Virus record (IMG/VR): IMGVR_UViG_3300042379_001002
Location: 1 to 33,675 of that record
DNA length: 33,675 nt
Strand: one strand, 5' to 3'
Origin: a virus
Shown: positions 13,501 to 21,780 of the stretch, in pieces
How positions within the stretch are numbered: position 1 is the first letter of the stretch
Layout: every line of letters begins with the position of its first letter
Position numbers and translations under genes: made by a program
Notes under the pieces: generated by a model
The model's input: the letters and a program-made list of their open reading frames with translations, nothing else
Databases searched by the model: none
What the model was told of the DNA's origin: nothing

Positions 13501-13797
13501 TGCCCCGTCCAAACCTGAGGCATTCGGATTGTCGCTTGTCGATTTGATCCCAGCATCTAGGCGTAAGGTTTTCCCAGTCTCCATCTTAACCATGCCACGA
13601 ATCAAATCGGATTCTGTGCGAGGTAGCTGAGCCAGGTCTTTCTGAATCATTGTCTGGATGAGATCGGACTGTGTTAGTTTCCGTGATTGAGCCATGTAAC
13701 TAAGGCATGAAAGCCATTCGACGTCCATACGCACAGTCAATCGGTCACGGTTGGCATCTGGACTAACTGACGTCTTGACGTCTTTTTGCTTTGCCAT
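13318..13797 (-). CDS. RHH-type DNA-binding protein with GAGQGG linker and tail
   Basis: A 159-aa protein. Residues 18-56 fit an RHH fold (strand DRLTVRMD, helix WLSCLSYMAQSRK, helix TQSDLIQTMIQKDL). Residues 60-95 form an added linker, residues 98-103 are GAGQGG, and the tail (SAPRVNPANRMAAISN ... GDPIDAAIAVSY) is a divergent version of the tail in the RHH proteins at 712 and 27525. ATG 13797 has GGAGACG upstream. It is followed on the same strand by the HsdR-N-like gene 118 bp on. Inference: regulator or partition-type DNA binder. Confidence 0.65.
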   Translation of the reverse strand: MAKQKDVKTSVSPDANRDRLTVRMDVEWLSCLSYMAQSRKLTQSDLIQTMIQKDLAQLPRTESDLIRGMVKMETGKTLRLDAGIKSTSDNPNASGLDGAGQGGQASDSESDREMIISAPRVNPANRMAAISNIHKRTTGDPIDAAIAVSYVGDRFGNES

Positions 13798-14008
13798 GAC
13801 TTGGCGTCTCCATACCTAAGGTGTATCCGTACATCCAGACACATCATCGACAGGTTGACCATGCGCCTTGATACACAAGACGGTATTTCTAACCAGCAAG
13901 AAACGCCACCTTGACGCTCTTGCGATCTGGGTAAGCTGTTCGGGCGACCCATCGAGAAAGCGGATCAGAACGCAAATATGGGCCACTGTGGGCTAGGGCA
14001 GGGGTAGC
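13798..14008. other. Leader of the 13318-13797 RHH gene
   Basis: There is no gene here. On the minus strand, words GATGTGTC, GGATGTAC and GGATACAC recur close to the RHH start (about 13823-13850), a possible operator. A G-rich AGGGCAGGGG word lies at 13994-14003. No clear promoter was identified. Confidence 0.3.
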
Positions 14009-14296
14009 TTATAATCGGCCCGAAATCCAGAGGTAGAGGAATGCCCCTATAATTAACATAAAACAAAACCGTACTTCCTTCTCGAATTGTTTTTTCTTAA
14101 GTATCGGGCGTGCTTCGTTTTCTTCCCCCGGCAAGCATACGCCGTATGATCTATCACGAGTGACGGAAGAAGTGGAGGACTTGACCCACACAACATTTTG
14201 ACCGCACATGCCGCAAGTTGTGTAACTAATGTCTTTGAACGCATTACCACATTTAGGACATAACCAGTTTTCTAATGCATGTTTATTGATAGCCAT
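14009..14296 (-). CDS. Small zinc-ribbon membrane protein
   Basis: A 95-aa protein. The N-terminal zinc ribbon is LCPKCGNAFKDISYTTCGMCG (C-x2-C ... C-x2-C) and the C-terminal hydrophobic helix is FCFMLIIGAFLYLWIS. A basic segment (KKKQFEKEVR) precedes the helix, predicting the ribbon in the cytoplasm. The function is unknown; it belongs to the recurring zinc-ribbon-plus-membrane theme of this window. Confidence 0.6.
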   Translation of the reverse strand: MAINKHALENWLCPKCGNAFKDISYTTCGMCGQNVVWVKSSTSSVTRDRSYGVCLPGEENEARPILKKKQFEKEVRFCFMLIIGAFLYLWISGRL

Positions 14297-14591
14297 CTTA
14301 TCGCCTTGTTTTACATCTTATAGAGCGTGGTCTCTTGATGGCAGGATTGTACAAACTTCCAGCAGTCGGTGCAAGTTGTGAAATGGCCCGCCAGAACCGA
14401 GTCTTCTATTGCCAATCATACCTAACTTATGAGAAACTCACTATCTACCGATTTTGAGACAAGTGACCCACAAGTGTAGCCCGTTGTTGAGGGCACGTAT
14501 AAGATCAGAAATAATAGAAATTCGGTCTTATGCAGCCTGATGTGATTGTAGCTAGGCTATAGGAATACTAGAGTGATAACAGGAAGAAACG
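14297..14591. other. Intergenic, AT-rich
   Basis: This stretch separates divergent genes. Close to the downstream start, TTGTAG and TATAGG words (about 14546-14572) could be a weak promoter for the 14592 gene. Nothing else is supported. Confidence 0.3.
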
Positions 14592-14756
14592 ATGAGCAGC
14601 TATTATAGAGATGGTGTGACGGTAGGCAATGCTATTTTTGGCCTTCTTGGTGTGCTAGTATTGGTAGCAATGGCGTCAAATGGCCAACCTATAGCGATAG
14701 TGGGCATTATTATACTTGCATTGCAATTTATAGTTGCGTTGAAAGCTAAAGGTTGA
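14592..14756 (+). CDS. 54-aa two-helix membrane peptide
   Basis: The ORF reads MSSYYRDGVTVGNAIFG then two hydrophobic segments (LLGVLVLVAMAS and IAIVGIIILALQFIVAL) separated by NGQP, ending KAKG. AGGAAG lies 6 bp before the ATG. The stop overlaps the -35 of the next promoter. The size and two-helix hairpin shape fit small membrane proteins, including holin-like or toxin-like peptides, but no family is recognised. Confidence 0.5.
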   Translation: MSSYYRDGVTVGNAIFGLLGVLVLVAMASNGQPIAIVGIIILALQFIVALKAKG

Positions 14757-14781
14757 CTGTTCGATCCAAACATACGATATT
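14753..14781 (+). promoter_or_regulatory. Antitoxin-type promoter captured by the TPR lipoprotein gene
   Basis: TTGACT at 14753-14758 and GATATT at 14776-14781 are 17 bp apart, with the same spacer words (GATCCAAACA) as the toxin-antitoxin promoter at 1141-1169. The homology continues through the ribosome-binding site into about 25 codons. Confidence 0.6.
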
Positions 14782-14819
14782 CTGAATCAGAGCAATCGCA
14801 CACAAACGAGGTTAAGGCA

Positions 14820-15800
14820 ATGACGATAGTCGAAACACATTCCAACCTAGAAGACTTCCGGAAAACCACGAAAAGTGGCTCCGGGCGAATCGGATACATT
14901 CTTTCCGGTATCATTGTGCTGGTTTGTGGTTGCGGTCCTAGTGCTGACGACTTGTGTGCTGAAGCCAAGAAGAAGTTGTTGGATGGTAAGGTGATGGAAG
15001 CGTTTCATGATTACAGTAAAGCGATAGACAAAGACCCGAACAGTTCTGAAGCGTACAATGGCCAAGGTAATTGTTATTACGCTAAGTCTCTAGATGAAAT
15101 AGGTTTTATTGATATCAATAATGCTGTGAGTTCATATACAAAGGCCATAGAACTTGATCGAAAAAACAAAAAGCCTTACATGAATAGGGCCCAGTGTTAC
15201 GCGAAACTAGGTAAGAATCTTGAGGCATATGATGATGCCAGTAAAGCCATTGAATTAGATCCAAGAAACAGTGTTTGCCACGCACACCGTGCTAACATAC
15301 TCTTCAGAATTGGACGATTAGACGATGAAGATCCCCGGAACACCGCTATTAGAGATGCCATGAAAGATATAAACACCGCTATCGGCATGAAAGAAGGATA
15401 CATAGACTACTATAGAACAAGGTATTATCTGTATTTAGCAAAGGATAAACTAGAAAAATCCGATATGGACAAAGCTGATGAGGATTTGGAAATGGCCTTA
15501 AAGTGTACAAAAATAAGTAGTAGATTTAGCGATCGAGACCTAAAAAGAATGATATCCCATTTATGTTCTGTCAAAGGTGGCGATCTTGATAATGAGGGCG
15601 ATACCAAAGGCGCGTTAGAATGGTTCAGTAAATCCATAAGTGAGAATGAAAAGTACTTCTATCCTTATAAACTCAGAAGTCTATTATACAAACGTGAAGG
15701 AAAGGTAAAAGAATCCAATTTTGACTTGGCTAAAGCAAATGAACTCAAAGAAAAGTTCCCAAGAGAGTCAGCTACGGCCGATTCTCTCTGGATAGATTAA
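14820..15800 (+). CDS. TPR lipoprotein fused to an antitoxin leader
   Basis: A 326-aa protein. Residues 1-24 (MTIVETHSNLEDFRKTTKSG) match the Phd-like antitoxin at 1206. A lipoprotein-type signal follows (RIGYILSGIIVLVCGCGPSADD, likely lipobox cysteine in VCGC), then at least four tetratricopeptide repeats with the pattern 'A--dYskAIe-dP-n--aY--rg-cy' (residues ~45-180) and two more near the C-terminus (ALEWFSKSISENEKYFYPY). TPR lipoproteins act as protein-interaction scaffolds at the membrane. The fusion leaves 24 foreign residues ahead of the signal sequence, so export may be altered unless an internal start is used. No good internal ATG precedes the signal. Confidence 0.8.
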   Translation: MTIVETHSNLEDFRKTTKSGSGRIGYILSGIIVLVCGCGPSADDLCAEAKKKLLDGKVMEAFHDYSKAIDKDPNSSEAYNGQGNCYYAKSLDEIGFIDINNAVSSYTKAIELDRKNKKPYMNRAQCYAKLGKNLEAYDDASKAIELDPRNSVCHAHRANILFRIGRLDDEDPRNTAIRDAMKDINTAIGMKEGYIDYYRTRYYLYLAKDKLEKSDMDKADEDLEMALKCTKISSRFSDRDLKRMISHLCSVKGGDLDNEGDTKGALEWFSKSISENEKYFYPYKLRSLLYKREGKVKESNFDLAKANELKEKFPRESATADSLWID

Positions 15801-16032
15801 ACATTAGAGACCGGTTCACTGACGAATCATTCAGTCGTTTAGCATATTTGACATCAATTAAGTAATCGTCACTAACACCATGATGCCAATAAACGTCCTT
15901 AAAATCGCCGTGGTTGCGTTTACACGACACCGTAGTATGATGTGACGTCCGTATCCAAAGCGGCCTCCTGCGCAAATTTTGAGCGAATTGTTCTAAACTA
16001 ACGGGTTTTACGGGTTGTGTGGATACTCCCAA
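15772..16032 (-). CDS. Possible small protein divergent from the HTH gene
   Basis: An 86-codon ORF from TTG 16032 (VSLEQFAQNLRRRPLWIRTS ... GDFKDVYWHHGVSDDYLIDVKYAKRL). Composition looks protein-like and it is divergent from the HTH gene across the operator at 16050-16064. It lacks an ATG and a clear ribosome-binding site, and it overlaps the 3' end of the TPR gene by 29 bp. It also spans the proposed left module boundary, so if real it weakens that proposal. Unrecognised. Confidence 0.35.
   Translation of the reverse strand: MGVSTQPVKPVSLEQFAQNLRRRPLWIRTSHHTTVSCKRNHGDFKDVYWHHGVSDDYLIDVKYAKRLNDSSVNRSLMFNLSRENRP
15879..15889. repeat. 11-bp direct repeat, candidate left attachment site
   Basis: CATGATGCCAA here matches 25885-25895 exactly. 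The two copies bracket the polymerase-recombinase-terminase module. An 11-mer shared by two 200-bp windows is expected about once in 100 by chance, so this is suggestive only. Confidence 0.35.
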
Positions 16033-16064
16033 GCATGTATACTCGGTGAAGTCTTCGCAAGACT
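16015..16064 (+). promoter_or_regulatory. Promoter and operator of the HTH gene
   Basis: A -35 TTGTGT (16015-16020) and a -10 TATACT (16038-16043) are 17 bp apart. The perfect dyad AGTCTT-CGC-AAGACT (16050-16064) covers the expected start of transcription. A near-copy lies at 16348-16362, before the next gene. Confidence 0.6.
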
Positions 16065-16081
16065 ATACAAGGGGTGTGAAC

Positions 16082-16285
16082 ATGATGGTTGAGAACGACT
16101 TGAATCGGTGGGTATCGAGACGAAGAGCCTCGCAGATCGTGGGCCTGGGATATGAACGCACAATTAGATTCCTGACAGGGTCTGACGTTCGTAAACGCGA
16201 AGTCCCGTTGGGAGAAAACAGACGTACTGTCCAGTACTGGCTTCCAGATGTCTTGAGCCTTAACAACGAACCAAAGGCCAGCTAA
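16082..16285 (+). CDS. Small HTH DNA-binding protein (excisionase/MerR-like)
   Basis: A 67-aa protein. NRWVSRRRASQIVGLGYERTIRFLTG resembles the winged helix-turn-helix start of excisionase-type proteins ('vsrreAa-llGv-y-t---l--'), followed by a short wing (REVPLGENRRTVQYWLPDVL). ATG 16082 (or 16085) follows AAGGGGTG. It is the first gene of the polymerase operon. The paired dyads at 16050 and 16348 are candidate binding sites, suggesting it represses itself and the downstream replication genes. Confidence 0.65.
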   Translation: MMVENDLNRWVSRRRASQIVGLGYERTIRFLTGSDVRKREVPLGENRRTVQYWLPDVLSLNNEPKAS

Positions 16286-16298
16286 AGCAAAATCGAAA

Positions 16299-16331
16299 AC
16301 ACCCTCGGGAGTGAACCGAAGGTGCTTCCTT
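16299..16331 (+). terminator. Hairpin after the HTH gene (weak terminator or attenuator)
   Basis: A stem formed by CACCCTCGG and CCGAAGGTG with a GAGTGAA loop is followed by a short pyrimidine-rich run rather than a solid T-tract. It probably reduces rather than stops transcription into the polymerase operon. Confidence 0.4.
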
Positions 16332-16340
16332 AATTCATTT

Positions 16341-16367
16341 TCAAGAAAGTCTTCGCAGGACTCTTGA
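16341..16367 (+). promoter_or_regulatory. Second operator-like dyad
   Basis: AGTCTT-CGC-AGGACT (16348-16362) differs by one base from the dyad at 16050-16064. Outer arms TCAAGA / TCTTGA extend the symmetry. It immediately precedes the next ORF. Confidence 0.55.
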
Positions 16368-16636
16368 AGGTGGATGTCCCAACCAGTGCATTAGGTCAAA
16401 GGACAATCCAAGTGTATCCGAAAGATTCAGAGTTATCAAGGCGCGTTGGTATCGCCGGGCCATATTACCCTGGCTTAATCGCCAACCTTCCAAACAGGAA
16501 TCGACCAAGCGAATTTAGGCATGCCGGCCTAAGTCGTTCTGAGGTCAGAGAACACTATCCGCAACTTACCGAGATCGATGGTGGGTTTGCGGAAATCATC
16601 CTGGGCAGTCTGAACGATTGCGGGGTGATGACATGA
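16364..16636 (+). CDS. Unknown protein coupled to the polymerase
   Basis: A 90-aa protein from a TTG start at 16364 (a start further in is possible). The sequence ALGQRTIQVYPKDSELSRRVGIAGPYYPGLIANLPNRN ... GLSRSEVREHYPQL has no recognised motif. The stop codon overlaps the polymerase ATG (ATGA), indicating translational coupling and a shared operon. A role in replication is inferred from position only. Confidence 0.55.
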   Translation: MKVDVPTSALGQRTIQVYPKDSELSRRVGIAGPYYPGLIANLPNRNRPSEFRHAGLSRSEVREHYPQLTEIDGGFAEIILGSLNDCGVMT

Positions 16637-19600
16637 CAACACAAACGGTTTCCCTTCTCGACAAAGTCGTCTTTTTCGACGCGGAAGTCTATCGATCAGT
16701 CACTGGTGAACCACTCTGGTGTTTCGGGTTCCGTTGGTGGAAGGACGGTTCCGTCCGAACCGAGATCGTCGATTCACGCCAAGCTGACGCAATCAATCGC
16801 CTCAAAGGACTGTTGGCCAGGATTGAAGAGACTGAGCGGTTTCTAGTTGGATACAACTCGGATCAGTATGACTTGCCCCTCATGGCAAGGTTGATCGACA
16901 CCAACGGCAAGGCCGACGCCAAAGCGTTTTCTGATGAACTTATCAGTCACGGTTATTGGGATCGTCGCGATGTTCAAGGTTACCGAATCCGACCGGAACG
17001 AATCTGGCGTCATGTTATCAAACCGCAATTCACCCTCGACATCATCAAGCGGATTAAGGCGGAAAAGGAAGATGAGGGTCAAGGGGAGGGCAGTACGTCC
17101 CGCCTTAAAATGGTTGCGGCCATTCTGGGTCATCAAAACATATGGGATTTACCATTTCCACCAGACCAACCGATTTCCGATCAGGACTGGGAAGTCGTCA
17201 AAGAATACAATTTAAACGATCTTGAGACGACAGAATTCCTTTTCAGACAATACGAGATGGTCTATCTCGCCCTGGCGGAGTTGAGCCGGGAAGTTGGGGT
17301 TAGTCTGATGCGTTTCACTAACGCGCAGGTCACTGAGCAATATTTTCAGGCCGCCTTTAGATCCGCCACGGGGAATCCACCAGATCGACATGTTCCGCAG
17401 TCCTGGCCGTCATCAATCGATATTCCGATCTCCCCTCGCATCCCTTCCATTTCAACGAACGATGCCAAGGATTGGGAAGATCACGTCCGTAGTACGGTAT
17501 ATAAATCAACACCGCTTGATCTCAGATTAGATAAGGATGCACCCGAGTATCTGGCGACGTACCGGGAATTGGATTTCAACGGGTTTCGCGTCTCTGTTGG
17601 TTTCGGTGGAGTTCACTCCGTTCACGACGCGGCGAGGTTCGTTAAAACTGACGATGAGTTTCAAGTCATCTATGCGGACGTTGCAAGCTATTACCCGTTT
17701 CTGATCCTGGCCAACCGTATTCCGATGGGCCTGATGGGTGAAGTCGGGTTGGACATCTTCCAAGGTGTTGTTGATCGTCGTTTGGCGATGAAGGCCAAAT
17801 CCAAGGATAAATCTCTTCCAGAGGAAGAGCGGAAAGCCGCCAAGATTGCTGATGAAGCCCTGAAAATCATCATCAACGCAACATATGGCAAGCTGGGCGA
17901 TAAGTATTCCGTTTTGAACGCACCTGGTTCAAACAATGGCGTAACGATTTCTGGCCAGCTCGGCTTCTGCGCTCTGATCGAACGACTTCAACAAATCGGC
18001 GTGGAAATGCTATCGGCCAACACCGACGGATTGTTTATCCGTTGCCCCAAATCCGCCTTGGATATGTGCCGCCAGGTGATGAAGTATTGGCAAGAGTCGA
18101 TGAGGGTAAACCTTGAAGTTGAATTAAAAGACGCGGCCGTCATCAAGGATTCAAATAACTGGTTGGTGGTCAATCCCGATGGGTCGTTGGAAGGCAAGGG
18201 GGCTTACCGTCTTAAATCCCGAGCGACTCATGATAAGCATGATCCAGCCGTTATCAGTATCGCAATTCTAGAAACCTTGAGGCATGGAACCCCGCCAGAA
18301 GAGACGATCCGGAACCACCAAGACTTTTCCGACTTCCTTTTCTGTGCCAAGGGGAACGGCGGAACTATCGAGAGAAATGGCCAGAGGGAAAAGATAAAGA
18401 CGATTCGGGCCTATGCAGCAAGAAAGTCGTCTGGTTGGGCATTCTTAACCAGGAACGGCAACGAATCCAACCAGCTCCCCGACTCTATTGGTCTGTGTCT
18501 GAAACTTCCGGAAACCAACGCCAGACCGTCTGACATCAATTTTGACTGGTACGTTGGCCAAGTTCGTGAAGCCCTCCGCGTCTTCAATCTCCCATTCCGT
18601 CCGTCTGAGTTGAAGGGTGCTGCTCAGGATCTGTTTCTCAGATGGGGACTGATTCCAAGTCCGGCTCGCGGGAAAATCACAAGTCGAGGGATTCGGATCA
18701 AGGGTGAAGCGATTTCGTTTGTAGACTGGGACAGAACACTCACTCTGAAGGTCTATACTGGTCCAAAACCAGGAGATATAGACGGCGCAACACCTGTTAT
18801 CGTTCTGGATATCGACAAGCCGGACGCATGGTTTGCTTTCCTTGGTGAAGATCTTGCCAAAATATCTGAGTTGAACCCCTTAACAGTCACCAAAACAACA
18901 ACAGCGGATGTCCACCTTGCCCAAGCACGTGGAAAGCTCATTTTTAGGATCGATAATCCAGATCACCGGCTATTCACAAGGTTTCGGAAAGAAACCGAAT
19001 CGAAATTGCTGGAGAAGGCCGGAATAGAGATTTTTAACGGGCAAGGGACTGTTGCGGCTTATGGTGAAGCCGATGGCGGAAAGCAGTATAAGATTGATGG
19101 AACCCTTGTAACCCTTCCCGAGTGGCTGGAAAGCCGGTTGATTGAAATTGTGGGCAAGGGTTCGTCAAAACAATCCAGCGGTAGAAAGTCGAGTCGGAAA
19201 GAATCTGTTTTTGAAGAACCCGACTGGGAAGCCATCTTCAAACGATTGGCCGATGATTTTGACGAGCGTTTCGCTGGTGTCACCTTCTTTTCGGAACCCA
19301 GAAAGGTCAAGCAAGACGACGGATCCACAGACAACCGGTTCGCGGCTAGAATGCGTTGCCCTGGTGGACGTGAGTCACATGATTCACGCAAGAGTGAACA
19401 CCGAGAAGCGGAATTATTCTTGGATGCTCGCGATGGTGGGCCGGTTTTCAAATGTCATCACAAGACTTGCCGATTCCAAGCGAAATTTGACCAATGGCGA
19501 TGGAAACCTAACCCGGAACCGACACCACCAACCTTGAGACCTCTGGGAGGTTATACGGGCCTTAAAATCGCCTCTGATACCATCTCAGACATTGGATCGC

Positions 19601-21780
19601 TGATCGGTGCCACGAAAGGCTTAAAACTCATCAGGGCAGCTGTGGGGGCTGGTAAAACCCATGGTTCGGCGGTTGCCGCAATCCAGGCCGCCAGAGGAGA
19701 CCGTAAGACTTATTTTGTGACATCGACGAAACAACTCGCCAATGAGTTCATCACCAAGGTTCGGGACTTTGCGCCAGACTTGCATGAACGTATCGCATTT
19801 GGTCGGGATGAAATTAATACCAAGTTGGAAACCGAAGATGTAGCCTCAATCGATGAGGTTCAATTTAAAGAGGGCGATAGTGATTCGCCTTTATCTTTGG
19901 AGACTATAGCAGATGACAAAATCCTGATCCGGGTTATATGTCACGAAGCCTTAAACCGTCGCGAATTCTCAAAATATATGAGGACTAACTGGGATCTTAT
20001 CCTGAAAGACGCGGTTAGCGGCGGGAACCCTCTGGTTATAGTCGATGAATTCGACAGCTTCGTCTCTAATCTAGAGCAGCGATTTCAATTCGCCTATAGA
20101 TATCGGGACATCAACAACCCCAGGTATGGGCAGTTCTTTTCCGTACCTCTGGCGGAGTGTCCGGCCAATACACATGTTAACGCCAGGGGTTATGAATCTT
20201 GTGAAGGTTGTAATCGGTTCGATACGTCCGGTTCCCTCATCACCAATATTTCATATCGAACGGTCGAACACAAATCGCCTTTTTTTGTAATGCGGGCCAC
20301 AGCGAACGAAGAGGTTCAACAACGGCCGGACGGGGTGATTGTGAAACTTGATATAGATGATTTCACCCTGGGCGAAGAAGTTATCGTTGAAGGACGCGTC
20401 AGACTCCGTCCGGTTCTGGAATTCAAGGGTAAACCTATCGACGCGGCAACGCGGAAAGCTCTCCCAAGGTTGGCTTATCGCGGAGACTTCATTGAAGCAC
20501 AAAAGGAAGGTGTAAGCAGCATCACTGATATCTGGTCGCATCTTTTCGGGTCTCTGGTTTGTCCAACAATCAAATCGCACCACCCTTTATCCAAGGAAAC
20601 AGGCCAGATCCTTAGCCGCGATGAAGTTCTGGCAATGAATCCTATCGGTCGTTCCAATATCGTTGACTATCCGATCCGGACTTGTGAAACGCCTTATATT
20701 TCAGGGATCGACGGAACCCCGCTTGAAATGATCCGGGACCTAGCCGATAAGGGCGCCGATATCGTGTTGATGTCCGCAACTCTGAGCGAAACAACGTTGG
20801 ATGTCACACGCCAGACGATTGGAGACTTGCCGGTTGTCGAGGTCGAAACCAAAAACAAGCCGATAGCCGCGTTAACTGTTGTCTGTGTTCACAATAACGA
20901 TGATATACCGATTCGCCTTGTGGATGTCCGACCCCGCTGGTTGCGGAAACTTCAAGCGAATGAAGAGCATGACGCTTTGGGCAAGTTTCTTTTCTTCTTC
21001 CCAAGCCTCAAAACGAGGGACTCGGCTGTCAATAATCACTGGACACGCGACGCGACGGGATTAAATTTCGCCGTTGCTAAAGGTTCTGGTCAAGATTTTG
21101 GCGGATGGCGAGGAACAACCGCTCATGAAGAAGTCGTCGGAACCGTTGGAACACAACGCCAACCCATAGGCCGGGGCTATGACGGTACGGAAATCACGAT
21201 GATTGTCATGGATACCAGATCGAACCGCTTGGCGGCCGACATCATCACCCGCTTGCCCAAGGAAGGTGAAGAGATCCAGGAGATTATCACCCGAGCGTGT
21301 GCCGAAGAACGTCGCGTCACTTGCGGGCAGAACGTTGGGCGGAATCTTCGCGGGCCTGAGGATAAGCGGGCCGTCACGGTCTTGTTAAATACATCAGAGG
21401 CGGAAGCTCGCGAAATCATGGCCATGGTTCAAGCGGAAAAGCGGGCCAAGGAAATTAATTATGTGACGTATTACGGAGTCTGTGAATCTATATTCTCTGA
21501 CGCGGAAGACTGGTTGGCCGGGGCATATGAGTGGGCTAAAACTGAGAAGTATGATTCGCTAAACATCCCCAAGGTCAAGGCACGGCGAATCGATCGAACT
21601 AACACTAAATCAAATCGGGATGAATCTGTGCTTGTCTCGCTTCTCTCTCTGGCGGAAGAAGCCAAGGCCAAGGGAGTGAAATGGCACGAATTTAGCCACA
21701 AGCATAACTTGACGCGTAAGGATAAACAAATACAAGGGTTGCGTCAGATAATGCTAAACATCTTCGAGGATTGTGAATGA
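16633..21780 (+). CDS. Fusion of family-B DNA polymerase, zinc finger and SF2 helicase
   Basis: A 1715-aa protein. Proofreading exonuclease: FFDAEVY (Asp16/Glu18), GYNSDQYD (75-80), YNLNDLE (192-198). Polymerase palm: motif A IYADVASYYP (~346-355), motif B KIIINATYGKLG (~411-422), motif C ANTDG (~463-467; Asp465 kept, first Asp replaced by Asn). A zinc-finger region follows (~906-943: CPGGRESH ... FKCHHKTC), like those of primase-type replication proteins. The C-terminal helicase has Walker A AAVGAGKTHG (~1003-1012), Walker B LVIVDEFDSF (~1134), LMSATLSETT (~1377) and QNVGRNLRG (~1566, motif VI-like). I chose ATG 16633 (GGGGTG upstream, ATGA overlap with the previous gene) over TTG 16618. Inference: one polypeptide unwinds and copies the element. 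Most family-B polymerases are half this length or less. Confidence 0.9.
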   Translation: MTTQTVSLLDKVVFFDAEVYRSVTGEPLWCFGFRWWKDGSVRTEIVDSRQADAINRLKGLLARIEETERFLVGYNSDQYDLPLMARLIDTNGKADAKAFSDELISHGYWDRRDVQGYRIRPERIWRHVIKPQFTLDIIKRIKAEKEDEGQGEGSTSRLKMVAAILGHQNIWDLPFPPDQPISDQDWEVVKEYNLNDLETTEFLFRQYEMVYLALAELSREVGVSLMRFTNAQVTEQYFQAAFRSATGNPPDRHVPQSWPSSIDIPISPRIPSISTNDAKDWEDHVRSTVYKSTPLDLRLDKDAPEYLATYRELDFNGFRVSVGFGGVHSVHDAARFVKTDDEFQVIYADVASYYPFLILANRIPMGLMGEVGLDIFQGVVDRRLAMKAKSKDKSLPEEERKAAKIADEALKIIINATYGKLGDKYSVLNAPGSNNGVTISGQLGFCALIERLQQIGVEMLSANTDGLFIRCPKSALDMCRQVMKYWQESMRVNLEVELKDAAVIKDSNNWLVVNPDGSLEGKGAYRLKSRATHDKHDPAVISIAILETLRHGTPPEETIRNHQDFSDFLFCAKGNGGTIERNGQREKIKTIRAYAARKSSGWAFLTRNGNESNQLPDSIGLCLKLPETNARPSDINFDWYVGQVREALRVFNLPFRPSELKGAAQDLFLRWGLIPSPARGKITSRGIRIKGEAISFVDWDRTLTLKVYTGPKPGDIDGATPVIVLDIDKPDAWFAFLGEDLAKISELNPLTVTKTTTADVHLAQARGKLIFRIDNPDHRLFTRFRKETESKLLEKAGIEIFNGQGTVAAYGEADGGKQYKIDGTLVTLPEWLESRLIEIVGKGSSKQSSGRKSSRKESVFEEPDWEAIFKRLADDFDERFAGVTFFSEPRKVKQDDGSTDNRFAARMRCPGGRESHDSRKSEHREAELFLDARDGGPVFKCHHKTCRFQAKFDQWRWKPNPEPTPPTLRPLGGYTGLKIASDTISDIGSLIGATKGLKLIRAAVGAGKTHGSAVAAIQAARGDRKTYFVTSTKQLANEFITKVRDFAPDLHERIAFGRDEINTKLETEDVASIDEVQFKEGDSDSPLSLETIADDKILIRVICHEALNRREFSKYMRTNWDLILKDAVSGGNPLVIVDEFDSFVSNLEQRFQFAYRYRDINNPRYGQFFSVPLAECPANTHVNARGYESCEGCNRFDTSGSLITNISYRTVEHKSPFFVMRATANEEVQQRPDGVIVKLDIDDFTLGEEVIVEGRVRLRPVLEFKGKPIDAATRKALPRLAYRGDFIEAQKEGVSSITDIWSHLFGSLVCPTIKSHHPLSKETGQILSRDEVLAMNPIGRSNIVDYPIRTCETPYISGIDGTPLEMIRDLADKGADIVLMSATLSETTLDVTRQTIGDLPVVEVETKNKPIAALTVVCVHNNDDIPIRLVDVRPRWLRKLQANEEHDALGKFLFFFPSLKTRDSAVNNHWTRDATGLNFAVAKGSGQDFGGWRGTTAHEEVVGTVGTQRQPIGRGYDGTEITMIVMDTRSNRLAADIITRLPKEGEEIQEIITRACAEERRVTCGQNVGRNLRGPEDKRAVTVLLNTSEAEAREIMAMVQAEKRAKEINYVTYYGVCESIFSDAEDWLAGAYEWAKTEKYDSLNIPKVKARRIDRTNTKSNRDESVLVSLLSLAEEAKAKGVKWHEFSHKHNLTRKDKQIQGLRQIMLNIFEDCE

